A stretch of 64,000 bases of DNA. Origin: Rachicladosporium sp. CCFEE 5018 (lineage: Eukaryota; Ascomycota; Dothideomycetes; Cladosporiales; Cladosporiaceae). Below are positions 11,078 through 21,390 of this stretch, in pieces. The DNA lies in NCBI GenBank assembly GCA_002077045.2, contig KZ111142.1, positions 274,411 to 338,410 of the forward strand, read 5' to 3'. A model generated the notes under the pieces. That model was not told where the DNA came from, ran no database searches, and saw nothing but the letters and a program-made list of their open reading frames with translations. The number at the start of each line of letters is the position of its first letter. The stretch's first letter is position 1. The position numbers were made by a program, and so were the translations under genes.

Positions 11078-11749
11078 TCGAGGCTGAGCAGCCGAAGTGA
11101 GCGGCTGGACAGCGGTCCCATCAACGCTGGACGGAGAACTTGAAGTGTAAATTCGTAGTACCTGCATGACCATTGCGTGTAGACGACGATATGTCGCATT
11201 ACACATACGCCATCTCTGTCTTGCGTGTCTCCTTCCCTGTTCAGTGCGTTCTTTGAAGTCGTTGAAGAGGCGCAGGGGCGGTGCTACGATCTGTCTGGTA
11301 TTGCAGTCCACCGCGAATACGAATCGCCGATAGAGGCACGTTCCATCAAAACCTAGTCGCGGTCGTGGGAAAGACGATCCGACATCCCCTTATCCTAACG
11401 CATTGCCTTCCCGAAGACAAGCCGTCAAGAAAGCGTCGGATGGCTGCTTTGAGCTCTTCCGGCGCAGTGCGGGGAGTCCAAGGAGGGGTAAACCGACGAT
11501 CAACGACCATGACATGCACGAACGTTGTCATCCTCGCGTGTCGCAGTGAACACGCGAATGACTATCCCGACCCGACCAGCCGGCGTGATGCTGTAGCTTC
11601 TCGTTGCCGTGAGGAGACATGTAGGTCCGCAACTTCAGGGAGGTAGGCAGGCAAGTATCTTTCGCACTTACTTTTCTCGTCTATCTTAAGCACATCTCAA
11701 GTGCTGGTCTCTCATACATTGTTGTTATTCAAGTGTGTTCGCGATCAAG
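11078..11749. other. Intergenic, copy 1
   Basis: 672 bp between the transporter stop and the dehydrogenase start. It has no supported gene and presumably holds the dehydrogenase promoter. It is identical to 16425-17096 as far as I could compare. Confidence 0.5.
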
Positions 11750-13072
11750 ATGGGCAAAATGATGAAAGCTGTCGTCTTCCACGGCAAGGAAGATCTGAGG
11801 TTTCAGGAAGTGCCTGAGCCCGAGTGTGGTAAAGGGCAGGTCAAGATCAAGCCAGCGTGGTGTGGCATTTGCGGAAGGGTAAGTCTCCTGTCTGTCCTCC
11901 TTAGCCTCCCACTGACACTCCTCCCAGTGTGTCGAGCCTCTACGAGGGAACTTCTACGAGGGAACCATTCCCAGTAAGGCAACAACTGAAAAGCTTCCAG
12001 TGACCTCCACGAGTACCTTGGCGGCCCAGCGATTTGTCCCACAACTCCTCACCCCATCACCGGCGAGCAGGTCCCACTGACCTTCGGCCACGAGTTCAGC
12101 GGCACAGTCGAGGAAGTAGGAGAAGGCGTGACCAAGTTCAAGGCAGGAGATCGGGTCTGCGTACAGCCGATTATCTACGATGATGAGTGTGGGTCTTGCA
12201 AGGAGGGACTGATCGTGAGTGATGAAAGGAGGGATAGAAATTGTGGTGAAAGGACTGGCGCTAATGCATGGAAAGAACTGCTGTGACAAGAATGGCTTCG
12301 TTGGCTTATCGGGCTGGGGAGGTGGACTGAGTGAGCACGTAGTGCTTCCTGAGTACTGCGTGATTCCCATTCCCGATAACGTTCCACTGGATGTTGCAGG
12401 TCAGTCCTGCCATATAGGGTCGAAATCGGATGCGAAACTAATCAGACCACAGCTCTCGTCGAACCTCTCTCCGTCGGCTGGCACGCAGTCGCCATCTCAC
12501 CCTTCAAGAAAGGTGACTCCGCTCTCGTGATCGGAGGCGGACCGATCGGCCTCTCCGTAATCCAAGCTCTCAAAGCCAAGGGCTGCGACAACATCATCGT
12601 CACGGAAGTCTCCTCCATGCGAAAGCAATACGCCCAAGACTTCGGCGCTCACCACATCCTCGATCCGACCAAGGACGACATCGTCGCGAGATGCCGCGAG
12701 CTCAGCGATAACAAGGGCGTGCATATGGCTTTTGACGCAGCGGGCGTGCAGGCTGCATTGACCTCAGCTGTCAAAGCTGTGCGAGCGCGCGGCACGATCA
12801 TCAATATTGCGCTTTGGGAGAAGCCGTTCCAGCTCATGCCTAACGACATGATCTTCCGCGAGCGCAAGTGGATTGGCGTGGCGACGTATGTTGCTGGCGA
12901 CTTTCAGGAGGTGCTTGAGGCTATCTCATCAGGGAGGATGAAGAACGTGGAGCAAATGATCACGAAGCGGATAGGGCTTGATGAGGTTGTTGAGGGAGGA
13001 TTCAAGGCTTTGGTGAAGGATAAGGATAGGCAGGTGAAGATTCTTGTGAGGGCTGGAGATGGGGAGGTGTGA
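11750..13072 (+). CDS. Zinc-type alcohol dehydrogenase, (R,R)-butanediol dehydrogenase-like, copy 1
   Basis: Exons 11750-11878, 12001-12214, 12276-12399 and 12453-13072, about 361 residues. Visible are the catalytic-zinc region WCGICG ... DLHEYLGGP, GHEFSGTVEEVGEG, the structural-zinc-like segment ECGSCKEG ... NCCDKNG, the nucleotide-binding motif VIGGGPIGLSVIQALKAKG, and DAAGVQAAL. The family interconverts acetoin and 2,3-butanediol with NAD(H) in the cytosol. Odd point: the exon 1/exon 2 junction is one base out of frame. The donor is tgcggaaggGTAAGT; with GG instead of GGG at 11877-11879 the splice would read CGSDLHEY in frame. The first intron is long (122 nt) and holds an internal ctcccag acceptor and a 14-bp tandem duplication. 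Either a consensus error or a damaged splice junction. Confidence 0.75.
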
Positions 13073-13107
13073 AGATTATAGGATCGGGAGTCTAGGAGAG
13101 TACCTTT

Positions 13108-13207
13108 NNNNNNNNNNNNNNNNNNNNNNNNNNNNNNNNNNNNNNNNNNNNNNNNNNNNNNNNNNNNNNNNNNNNNNNNNNNNNNNNNNNNNNNNNNNNN
13201 NNNNNNN
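13108..13207. other. Assembly gap of 100 N
   Basis: Exactly 100 unknown bases, the conventional placeholder for a gap of unknown size. It sits precisely between the two copies of the duplicated segment. Confidence 0.99.
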
Positions 13208-14194
13208 GAAATCGCGAACGTTGGAAGACACGAGGAACATCGCATCTACACAACTACAACTACACCCTATTGCCCTGGCGGACGTCCGATCCTAGATTTC
13301 GAGTACACTTACTCATCGACAGCAGAAGACTGACAACTGCCAGAGCAAGGGATGCATGCCACAGTTGACGTCCTCGGGCACTTCTGTGACTGACGCGACT
13401 GTGAGGAATTATCAATCACGATTGGAACGAGCTCCGGCGCCCTTCGAAATGAGATCAACCGGTGTCATTCCACTGGTCAATACCACCAAACGTGTCTAGC
13501 AGGTGGCTATCGCGTGGGAACTCTGCGGGACTTGTTCGCAGATCTCCATCACGCAATCGCTGTGGACATCACATCATCGGCCTATTCGGGAAGATATGCC
13601 TTGGCTACTACAACGTCAGCTATCATGCTGCAGGGCGATGGCAACATCGCTCTCAATGCCCACCCAAGCTCTCTCGTAAGCCACGGCGCACAACAAGACA
13701 TGGACTTGTCAGGCTTGGAGGATCGTGGCAGCGTGGCCTCGTGGCATTGAGTTCTTGATCCAGAGGACTGGTGCATGGTATCTGCGTAGTGAGATTGACG
13801 AGAGCTTCGACGCATGGTAGATATTACTGGGGGCTCTAGACGCAGCCCTACCGATAAGAGACCGTCTATCTGCTGATGCCGTGGAGACACCATCGCGCTC
13901 TACGCGTTCATCGGCTGTTCTTAGGTCTTTCCTCTCGATCTCCACCCAGGGCTAGTGTGAGACGCAATGTTTCCGGGACCGACTTGTCACGCTACGCACA
14001 TCGAGGCGTCGAGTCGCGACCCGCCATCGATCGCGTGCTCCGTCTAGCTACGCCAAAAATTTTCTTTTCCTAGCGTTCTATAACCGAGTGAGATCCTCAT
14101 GAGATTTAGATACACTCGGCTTGTCAACGACCCCGACTTCGCATTAGAAGCGCTACCAAATCGTTCCATTGCCACAGGCCAAGCATCGTCCACA

Positions 14195-16424
14195 ATGGGG
14201 GTCACTGACTTCATCAAGGGCTCTGCGGGCACCGCACCTCCAGACAGCAAAGAGATAACGGACACGTCGTCGGGTTCAGAGGTCGTGCACGATCTGTTCA
14301 AACCCAAGGGCGGTCGTGAGGCTACCTTCGATGCCAGCTCATCCGAGGTATCGTTCTACGCCCCCATCGAGAGCTATGAGGGCATACATCGCTACGACCC
14401 AAAGTTCGAATGGGAGCCTCAAGAAGAGCGTCGCATCGTCCGCAAGATTGACTACAAGATCTGCGCCTGGGTGTGCTTGATGTTCTTCGCGCTCCAACTC
14501 GACAGAGGCAACATCTCACAGGCGCTGTCCGACAACATGCTCAAGGTACGAGCATACCTGTTCGCCATGTCAACCGACATTGACGACTCACTATATGCTC
14601 ACCTATCTATCAGGATCTTCACATGACTACCAACGATTATAATACTGGTACGCTCTGCGCTCTGACCGCTCAGCTAACATAGCAGCTGACCAATGTCTTG
14701 TCGCACAGGCCAGACTATCTTCTATCTTTCCTTCCTTTGCGCTGAGCTGCCGTCTCAGCTCATCAGCAAGAAGATCGGTCCCGACAACTGGATCCCCATC
14801 CAGATGGTCAGCTGGAGTCTGGTCGCAAGCTGCCAGGCGTTCATGAGGGGAAGAAGCGGCTTCTGGGCTTGCAGAGCGCTCCTGGGTATGATCGAGGGAG
14901 GCTTCATTCCCGATAACATTTTGTATCTGAGCTATTTTTATACGGGATCTGAGCTCCCGATCCGACTATCGTTCTTCTGGTGAGTATGGTGCAAGCTGCA
15001 CGACCACAAGTCAATAGCTGATATCCTCAGGTTCGCTTTCCAGTTCACCAACATTGTGTCTGCGTTCTTGGCCTACGGTATCCTGCACATGCGAGGCATC
15101 AACGGATTACCCGGCTGGGCGTGGCTTTTCGCATTGGGTAATTCATAGCAAGGTCAGGTCTTTGGGTCTCGGACTGACATGATCTCCAGAGGGCACTCTC
15201 ACCGGAATCATCGGCGTCATCTCCTGGTTTTACCTTCCACCTTCGCCGACTCAGACAACAAGCAAGTTCCGTGGTAAGGATGGCTGGTTCAACGAGCGTG
15301 AAGAGAAGATCATGGTCAACCGCATATTACGCGATGATCCGAGTGAGCAAGCCATCTTGTGCGAACCGTCGTTGTGGACTGATCTAACATCCATGAACCA
15401 GGCAAGGGCAGTATGCACAATCGTCAAGCTTTGACGCCGAAGATGCTCTGGCGCTGCTTCTGCGACTACCACATGTGGCCGATCTACCTGATCGGCATTT
15501 GCTGGCTTCTACCTTCCGTGCCCATCTCCGCCTACCTCACGCTTAATCTCAAGGCCATCGGCTTCAAAACTTTCACAACGAATCTGCTCGTTATCCCGGC
15601 CTATGTGCTGTTCATCATCAACCTGCTCTTCTTCACATGGCTGACCGAACGACTCAACGAACGCTTCCTATTGGCTTCGATCTCGCAATGGGTGCCTTTG
15701 CCTCTATTGATCGCGCTCGAGTGTCTCCCCGCCACACGATCCCACTGGGTGACGTATGCCTTGTCTGTGCTGCTCTTCGCACAGCCATACTTTCATGCCG
15801 TCCTAGTGGCGATTACGAGTCGCAATGCCGGATCTGTGCGTACGAGAACAGTCGCATCCGCGCTGTACAACATGACAGGTGCGTCGAAGAAAGTTCGCTT
15901 CGGATTGGCGTGTTGCTGACTCTTACACAGTCCAAGCTGGCAACATTATCGGATCGAATGTAGGCTGTCCCCAAGAGCAACTCTGGCTATGCGTACACAC
16001 TAACAGGGAGGCCAGATCTACCGCGAGCATGACAAGCCACTATATTATACCGTGAGTCGATTCAGAGATATTCAAAGTCTTGTAAGGACCTAAGTCTGAC
16101 TTTATAACAGGGTAACAAAGTCCTAATTGCATTATGCTGTTTCAATATCTGCCTCTTTTACGGAGCTAAGATCTTCTACGTGACGATCAACAAGTGTGAC
16201 TGCCCTATGTCAACGAATGCAGGTCTGAAGATACTAACAGCTATCACAGACGGCGCGCAGCAAAATGGGATGCCATGACAAAGGAAGAGCGAGAGCACTA
16301 CCTTACCACTACGAAGGATGAGGGCAACAAAAGGCAAGCCATCCGGTCCCAACGCGAATGGCGCTTTATAGTGGAAGCAACCCACTGACTTGATCATAGA
16401 CTCGACTTCCGATTTGCCCACTGA
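14195..16424 (+). CDS. Dal5-family (ACS) MFS transporter, copy 2
   Basis: Same exon structure as the gene at 8848-11077 shifted by 5347 bases, including the predicted GC-AG last intron. Within the coding part chosen here, the only difference seen is a silent change near 14209 (gat/gac). Upstream in the longer frame there are two changes, C/Y and E/D, that support the shorter start because they lie in poorly conserved leader. If the duplication is an assembly overlap, this is the same gene as copy 1. Confidence 0.8.
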
Positions 16425-17096
16425 TCGAGGCTGAGCAGCCGAAGTGAGCGGCTGGACAGCGGTCCCATCAACGCTGGACGGAGAACTTGAAGTGTAAATT
16501 CGTAGTACCTGCATGACCATTGCGTGTAGACGACGATATGTCGCATTACACATACGCCATCTCTGTCTTGCGTGTCTCCTTCCCTGTTCAGTGCGTTCTT
16601 TGAAGTCGTTGAAGAGGCGCAGGGGCGGTGCTACGATCTGTCTGGTATTGCAGTCCACCGCGAATACGAATCGCCGATAGAGGCACGTTCCATCAAAACC
16701 TAGTCGCGGTCGTGGGAAAGACGATCCGACATCCCCTTATCCTAACGCATTGCCTTCCCGAAGACAAGCCGTCAAGAAAGCGTCGGATGGCTGCTTTGAG
16801 CTCTTCCGGCGCAGTGCGGGGAGTCCAAGGAGGGGTAAACCGACGATCAACGACCATGACATGCACGAACGTTGTCATCCTCGCGTGTCGCAGTGAACAC
16901 GCGAATGACTATCCCGACCCGACCAGCCGGCGTGATGCTGTAGCTTCTCGTTGCCGTGAGGAGACATGTAGGTCCGCAACTTCAGGGAGGTAGGCAGGCA
17001 AGTATCTTTCGCACTTACTTTTCTCGTCTATCTTAAGCACATCTCAAGTGCTGGTCTCTCATACATTGTTGTTATTCAAGTGTGTTCGCGATCAAG
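16425..17096. other. Intergenic, copy 2
   Basis: Counterpart of 11078-11749. It has no supported gene. Confidence 0.5.
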
Positions 17097-18419
17097 ATGG
17101 GCAAAATGATGAAAGCTGTCGTCTTCCACGGCAAGGAAGATCTGAGGTTTCAGGAAGTGCCTGAGCCCGAGTGTGGTAAAGGGCAGGTCAAGATCAAGCC
17201 AGCGTGGTGTGGCATTTGCGGAAGGGTAAGTCTCCTGTCTGTCCTCCTTAGCCTCCCACTGACACTCCTCCCAGTGTGTCGAGCCTCTACGAGGGAACTT
17301 CTACGAGGGAACCATTCCCAGTAAGGCAACAACTGAAAAGCTTCCAGTGACCTCCACGAGTACCTTGGCGGCCCAGCGATTTGTCCCACAACTCCTCACC
17401 CCATCACCGGCGAGCAGGTCCCACTGACCTTCGGCCACGAGTTCAGCGGCACAGTCGAGGAAGTAGGAGAAGGCGTGACCAAGTTCAAGGCAGGAGATCG
17501 GGTCTGCGTACAGCCGATTATCTACGATGATGAGTGTGGGTCTTGCAAGGAGGGACTGATCGTGAGTGATGAAAGGAGGGATAGAAATTGTGGTGAAAGG
17601 ACTGGCGCTAATGCATGGAAAGAACTGCTGTGACAAGAATGGCTTCGTTGGCTTATCGGGCTGGGGAGGTGGACTGAGTGAGCACGTAGTGCTTCCTGAG
17701 TACTGCGTGATTCCCATTCCCGATAACGTTCCACTGGATGTTGCAGGTCAGTCCTGCCATATAGGGTCGAAATCGGATGCGAAACTAATCAGACCACAGC
17801 TCTCGTCGAACCTCTCTCCGTCGGCTGGCACGCAGTCGCCATCTCACCCTTCAAGAAAGGTGACTCCGCTCTCGTGATCGGAGGCGGACCGATCGGCCTC
17901 TCCGTAATCCAAGCTCTCAAAGCCAAGGGCTGCGACAACATCATCGTCACGGAAGTCTCCTCCATGCGAAAGCAATACGCCCAAGACTTCGGCGCTCACC
18001 ACATCCTCGATCCGACCAAGGACGACATCGTCGCGAGATGCCGCGAGCTCAGCGATAACAAGGGCGTGCATATGGCTTTTGACGCAGCGGGCGTGCAGGC
18101 TGCATTGACCTCAGCTGTCAAAGCTGTGCGAGCGCGCGGCACGATCATCAATATTGCGCTTTGGGAGAAGCCGTTCCAGCTCATGCCTAACGACATGATC
18201 TTCCGCGAGCGCAAGTGGATTGGCGTGGCGACGTATGTTGCTGGCGACTTTCAGGAGGTGCTTGAGGCTATCTCATCAGGGAGGATGAAGAACGTGGAGC
18301 AAATGATCACGAAGCGGATAGGGCTTGATGAGGTTGTTGAGGGAGGATTCAAGGCTTTGGTGAAGGATAAGGATAGGCAGGTGAAGATTCTTGTGAGGGC
18401 TGGAGATGGGGAGGTGTGA
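17097..18419 (+). CDS. Zinc-type alcohol dehydrogenase, (R,R)-butanediol dehydrogenase-like, copy 2
   Basis: Exons 17097-17225, 17348-17561, 17623-17746 and 17800-18419, with no difference seen from copy 1. The one-base junction problem is shared (GGG at 17224-17226). Either both copies come from the same reads, or the lesion predates a real duplication. Confidence 0.75.
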
Positions 18420-18454
18420 AGATTATAGGATCGGGAGTCTAGGAGAGTACCTTT

Positions 18455-19556
18455 GCAGAATGAGCTGAGTCATGGCGATTACCCTGATGGTAGCATGTCG
18501 GTCCTCAGATCGCAGCTAAATCGCTGCGGCTCAGCATGATCCGATCGAGCAAGGTTTCATACGCAGCTTGAGCGTTGTTTGCAGTGCTGGTCTGCAGAGC
18601 GCACACGTTGCTTGATGCACCATGAGCCAAGTCTGACGTGTCCCCGAGCAAGGCCTTCGTTGCTCCTCGGGAGCCAACATACCAGCGTATCATCGCGGGT
18701 ATCTGGCTTACCCTGCATCAAGCACCTGTCGTGGAAGTGGGCTGTCCACTGGGCCCATCATTATTGACGACTCCAAAATGAACTACATCCGTACATACGG
18801 CAATAAACGTGAGCCAGGATTCCAAGGTCTGGACCTCGCATCACATCGATGGTCGAGTGATCGTGTTCACGCCCCGCGGCGATTGGGAGTGGGCACGCGT
18901 GCAGTCAAGCCCTGGGCTTTGGCGCGTCGTTAGCTCAAGGGATCAACACTTGCTTGCCCAGTGCTGACACGGTGATCGCCTCTATCGCTATGGACACGGC
19001 TACGCGCGGTCTCTCGCGTCCTACCGCAGGTGTCTCTGTCACTCGCTACCCGGCGTTCTAAAAGATACCTTTCGGCTGTTCTCGAGTATTTCGAACGCGT
19101 GCATGGTCTCCTGTAGGTCTAGCCTGAGCCCAACATGTGGCGTCCTCAGCACAGCCACCAGGGCACTGCGCAACGATTGACTTCGTCGCCGCCGGCAGTC
19201 ACAAGCCACGCCGTTGCGCGCGGTGATCGAGGATTTCGCCCACGAGACCCGTCGATCACCGCATAGTTCCAGCCATGACGGAAGGTTGCAGCGCAAATCA
19301 GGAGTTTGCATCGTGTCACAGGCGCGACGGAAATTACGTATGCCGTGACCTGGCGCTGAAGTTGGAAAATTCAAGCTTTGGCGACGTCACTTTGCTTTTC
19401 TACGTCAGGGCTCAGGGAGCTGCATGCGCCGGGGAATAAGTCATAACACTCGCGCTGGCTCAAATTCGTCTTGTCGATATCCTACACTCACGGCTTTTAC
19501 CTTTACGACAGTACATTGCACCGACAGCTCTTTGTCGATTCCCGACAGCCACTGCC
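18455..19556. other. Intergenic, promoter side of the MARVEL gene
   Basis: About 1.1 kb of unique sequence after the duplicated segment. Short ORFs show no recognisable domains. Confidence 0.4.
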
Positions 19557-20483
19557 ATGGGCATCTTCAAGGGCGGCGCATTGCGCCTTGTGCAAACCGC
19601 GCTCTACGCCATCACCTTTTGCTGCTCAGCCATCATTCTCGGCTTCTTCTCCTACTTCCTCTCGGTCCTCGCAGACCGCAAGCTCGTCATCCCCACGAAA
19701 TGGAAGGCCGTTGAGGGTCTTGCCGGTGCAGCAGTGCTCTACTCGATCTGCGCGATCCTGCTCACATGCTGCCTCGGCGGCGTCACCTTCTTTGCCTTCC
19801 TCGGCCTGTTCCTCGATGTCCTCTTCATCGGCGCCATGGTCGCGATCGCGATCATGACCCGCGATGGCGCTAAGACCTGCAACGGCTTCGTCAAGACTCC
19901 CATTGGCAATGGCCTCACCTACCAGAACGACGGCAGCTTCGGCGGCAACGGTTTCGGCAGCGGTAACGGCGAGAACGTAACCTACGCTGTCGGCCTCAAG
20001 ACCGCCTGCCGCTACAACAAGGTCTGCTTCGCTGTCGCCATCATCGGCGCTCTCTTCTTCCTGATGACGGCGTTTATGCAAGTCTTCCTTGCGCGTCACC
20101 ACAAGAAGGAGAAGCGCTACGGACCCGGGCCAAAGAACAACTACACGTCCGGTACCACGAAGCGCAAGTTCTGGCAGCGCAAGCCCAAGAACACCCGTGA
20201 TGCCGAGATGGGCTCGCATGCCGCACCCGTCGCTGGTGGCCTCGCCGTCCCAGCCACCCACCACAACCGCGCTTCGCACGAGACCGGCTACACCGGCTCG
20301 ACTGTCGCTGCACCCAACGCTACGAATGCGTATGACAAGGATGGCAACCACGTCCCTCACACCGGCGCACACGGCGAGTATCACAACCAGCCGCATAATG
20401 CTGGTGTGAACCCATACGGGTACGACGCCCCGGCTACTGGCCACCACTACGCGCCGCACACTGGTACCGCGACCAACTACTAG
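19557..20483 (+). CDS. MARVEL-domain-like four-helix membrane protein
   Basis: Intronless, 308 residues, beginning MGIFKGGALRLVQTALYAIT. Four hydrophobic segments occur at about residues 10-35, 55-75, 78-100 and 160-180. The loop between helices three and four has conserved-looking Cys (AKTCNG, KTACRYNK) and a Gly-rich stretch (SFGGNGFGSGNG). A basic segment (RHHKKEKRYG) follows helix four, and a hydrophilic tail rich in His, Tyr, Asn, Gly and Thr occupies the last 120 residues. Family knowledge: fungal MARVEL proteins sit in plasma-membrane domains such as eisosomes or cell-cortex patches. The role here is not known. The initiation context (gccATGGGC) is good. Confidence 0.8.
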   Translation: MGIFKGGALRLVQTALYAITFCCSAIILGFFSYFLSVLADRKLVIPTKWKAVEGLAGAAVLYSICAILLTCCLGGVTFFAFLGLFLDVLFIGAMVAIAIMTRDGAKTCNGFVKTPIGNGLTYQNDGSFGGNGFGSGNGENVTYAVGLKTACRYNKVCFAVAIIGALFFLMTAFMQVFLARHHKKEKRYGPGPKNNYTSGTTKRKFWQRKPKNTRDAEMGSHAAPVAGGLAVPATHHNRASHETGYTGSTVAAPNATNAYDKDGNHVPHTGAHGEYHNQPHNAGVNPYGYDAPATGHHYAPHTGTATNY

Positions 20484-21390
20484 ACTACTCGTCACTGCGG
20501 TAGTATCACCCAAGAATCACCTTTCGTATTTTCATTGGAGCGAGGGAGGAAAGTAACGTGTAACGAGTATGCGAAGCAGCCTACGGGCACTGAGCACGAA
20601 GTTTTGTTAGCGATCAATGATGTAAATTGCTTAGATCATAATATAATTAATCGACTGTACCATCAACCCATTCTCCATCGTTACTTCGATGTAACGCCTT
20701 TCAAACTTCTGTCGCTGATTTAGAACGTCTGAGTGACGTTGTGCTCTCCTACACAAAGCGAATGCGGTGGATCCAGCATGCACTTCTGCTGAGAGACAGA
20801 TGCGCCTTCCTCACTTCGTCTTTCCACAATTTGCCTCTGGTGGGCAGGACAATACATCGACTAACTATCATGGCTGCCGCCTAAGGAGTGAAACCTACAT
20901 GGCAGTCTTGGAAGGGTAGAAGTACATGTCCATATCAAACAGTACCTGGGCGCGAGTCATGGGACACGTGAGGCTCAACCTTGTCCCAGCCATGTGGTTG
21001 AGACGCGAGGATCAGCACTGCATCCTTGCCTTGCACCTCGATGCCGAGTGAGCCTGCGAGTGAGCAGAATTTGGACGACGAAGACGATTCCCACTTCAAG
21101 CCTCGGAATTCGGGGCGAGAGATTCGACGATCGCCACTGTGGCGGTGCCGGGTACACTTGAAGCGCGCTGCAGATGTATCTGCATGTCACCGACCGTTGA
21201 CAGCCAAAATCACTGAACCTTAGTGAAGATAAGACGAACCGAGAAGTAGCGCCGCTAGGGCTGCAAGTGCCGCATGGGATTTTCCAGGCACCACAACAGA
21301 GCCGCAGACGCCTTCCCATTGAGGGTGCATGTACCTGTCTCGTGGCAGTGGACAGCATAGTTTTCCAATAGAGCTCCATCTCTTGTACAG
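20484..21390. other. Intergenic, may hide the first exon(s) of the GH63-like gene
   Basis: No confident coding region. The downstream glucosidase lacks its conserved N-terminus, so at least one exon should lie here or be missing. A short stretch near 21327-21350 encodes MYLSRG followed, in another frame, by QW. This resembles the family segment YLSERQW but does not join cleanly. Confidence 0.4.

Larger units (their letters stand above)
7842..13107. repeat. Duplicated segment, copy 1 (left of the N gap)
   Basis: Matches 13208-18454. I count 13 substitutions plus one 19-bp length difference, all between 7942 and 8862; no difference was seen from 8863 to 13107. Both the end of this copy and the start of the other coincide with the edges of the 100-N gap. 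It contains the MFS transporter and the dehydrogenase. Confidence 0.95.
13208..18454. repeat. Duplicated segment, copy 2 (right of the N gap)
   Basis: Second copy of 7842-13107, offset +5366 before the 19-bp deletion and +5347 after it. Unique sequence resumes after the shared gagtaccttt near 18454. It lacks 19 bp present at about 8271-8289 of copy 1. Confidence 0.95.

Noticed and set aside
19626..20513. 295-codon minus-strand ORF opposite the MARVEL gene
   Set aside because: Lies fully antisense to a protein with four clear membrane helices; it is Val/Gly/Arg-rich as expected of a shadow.
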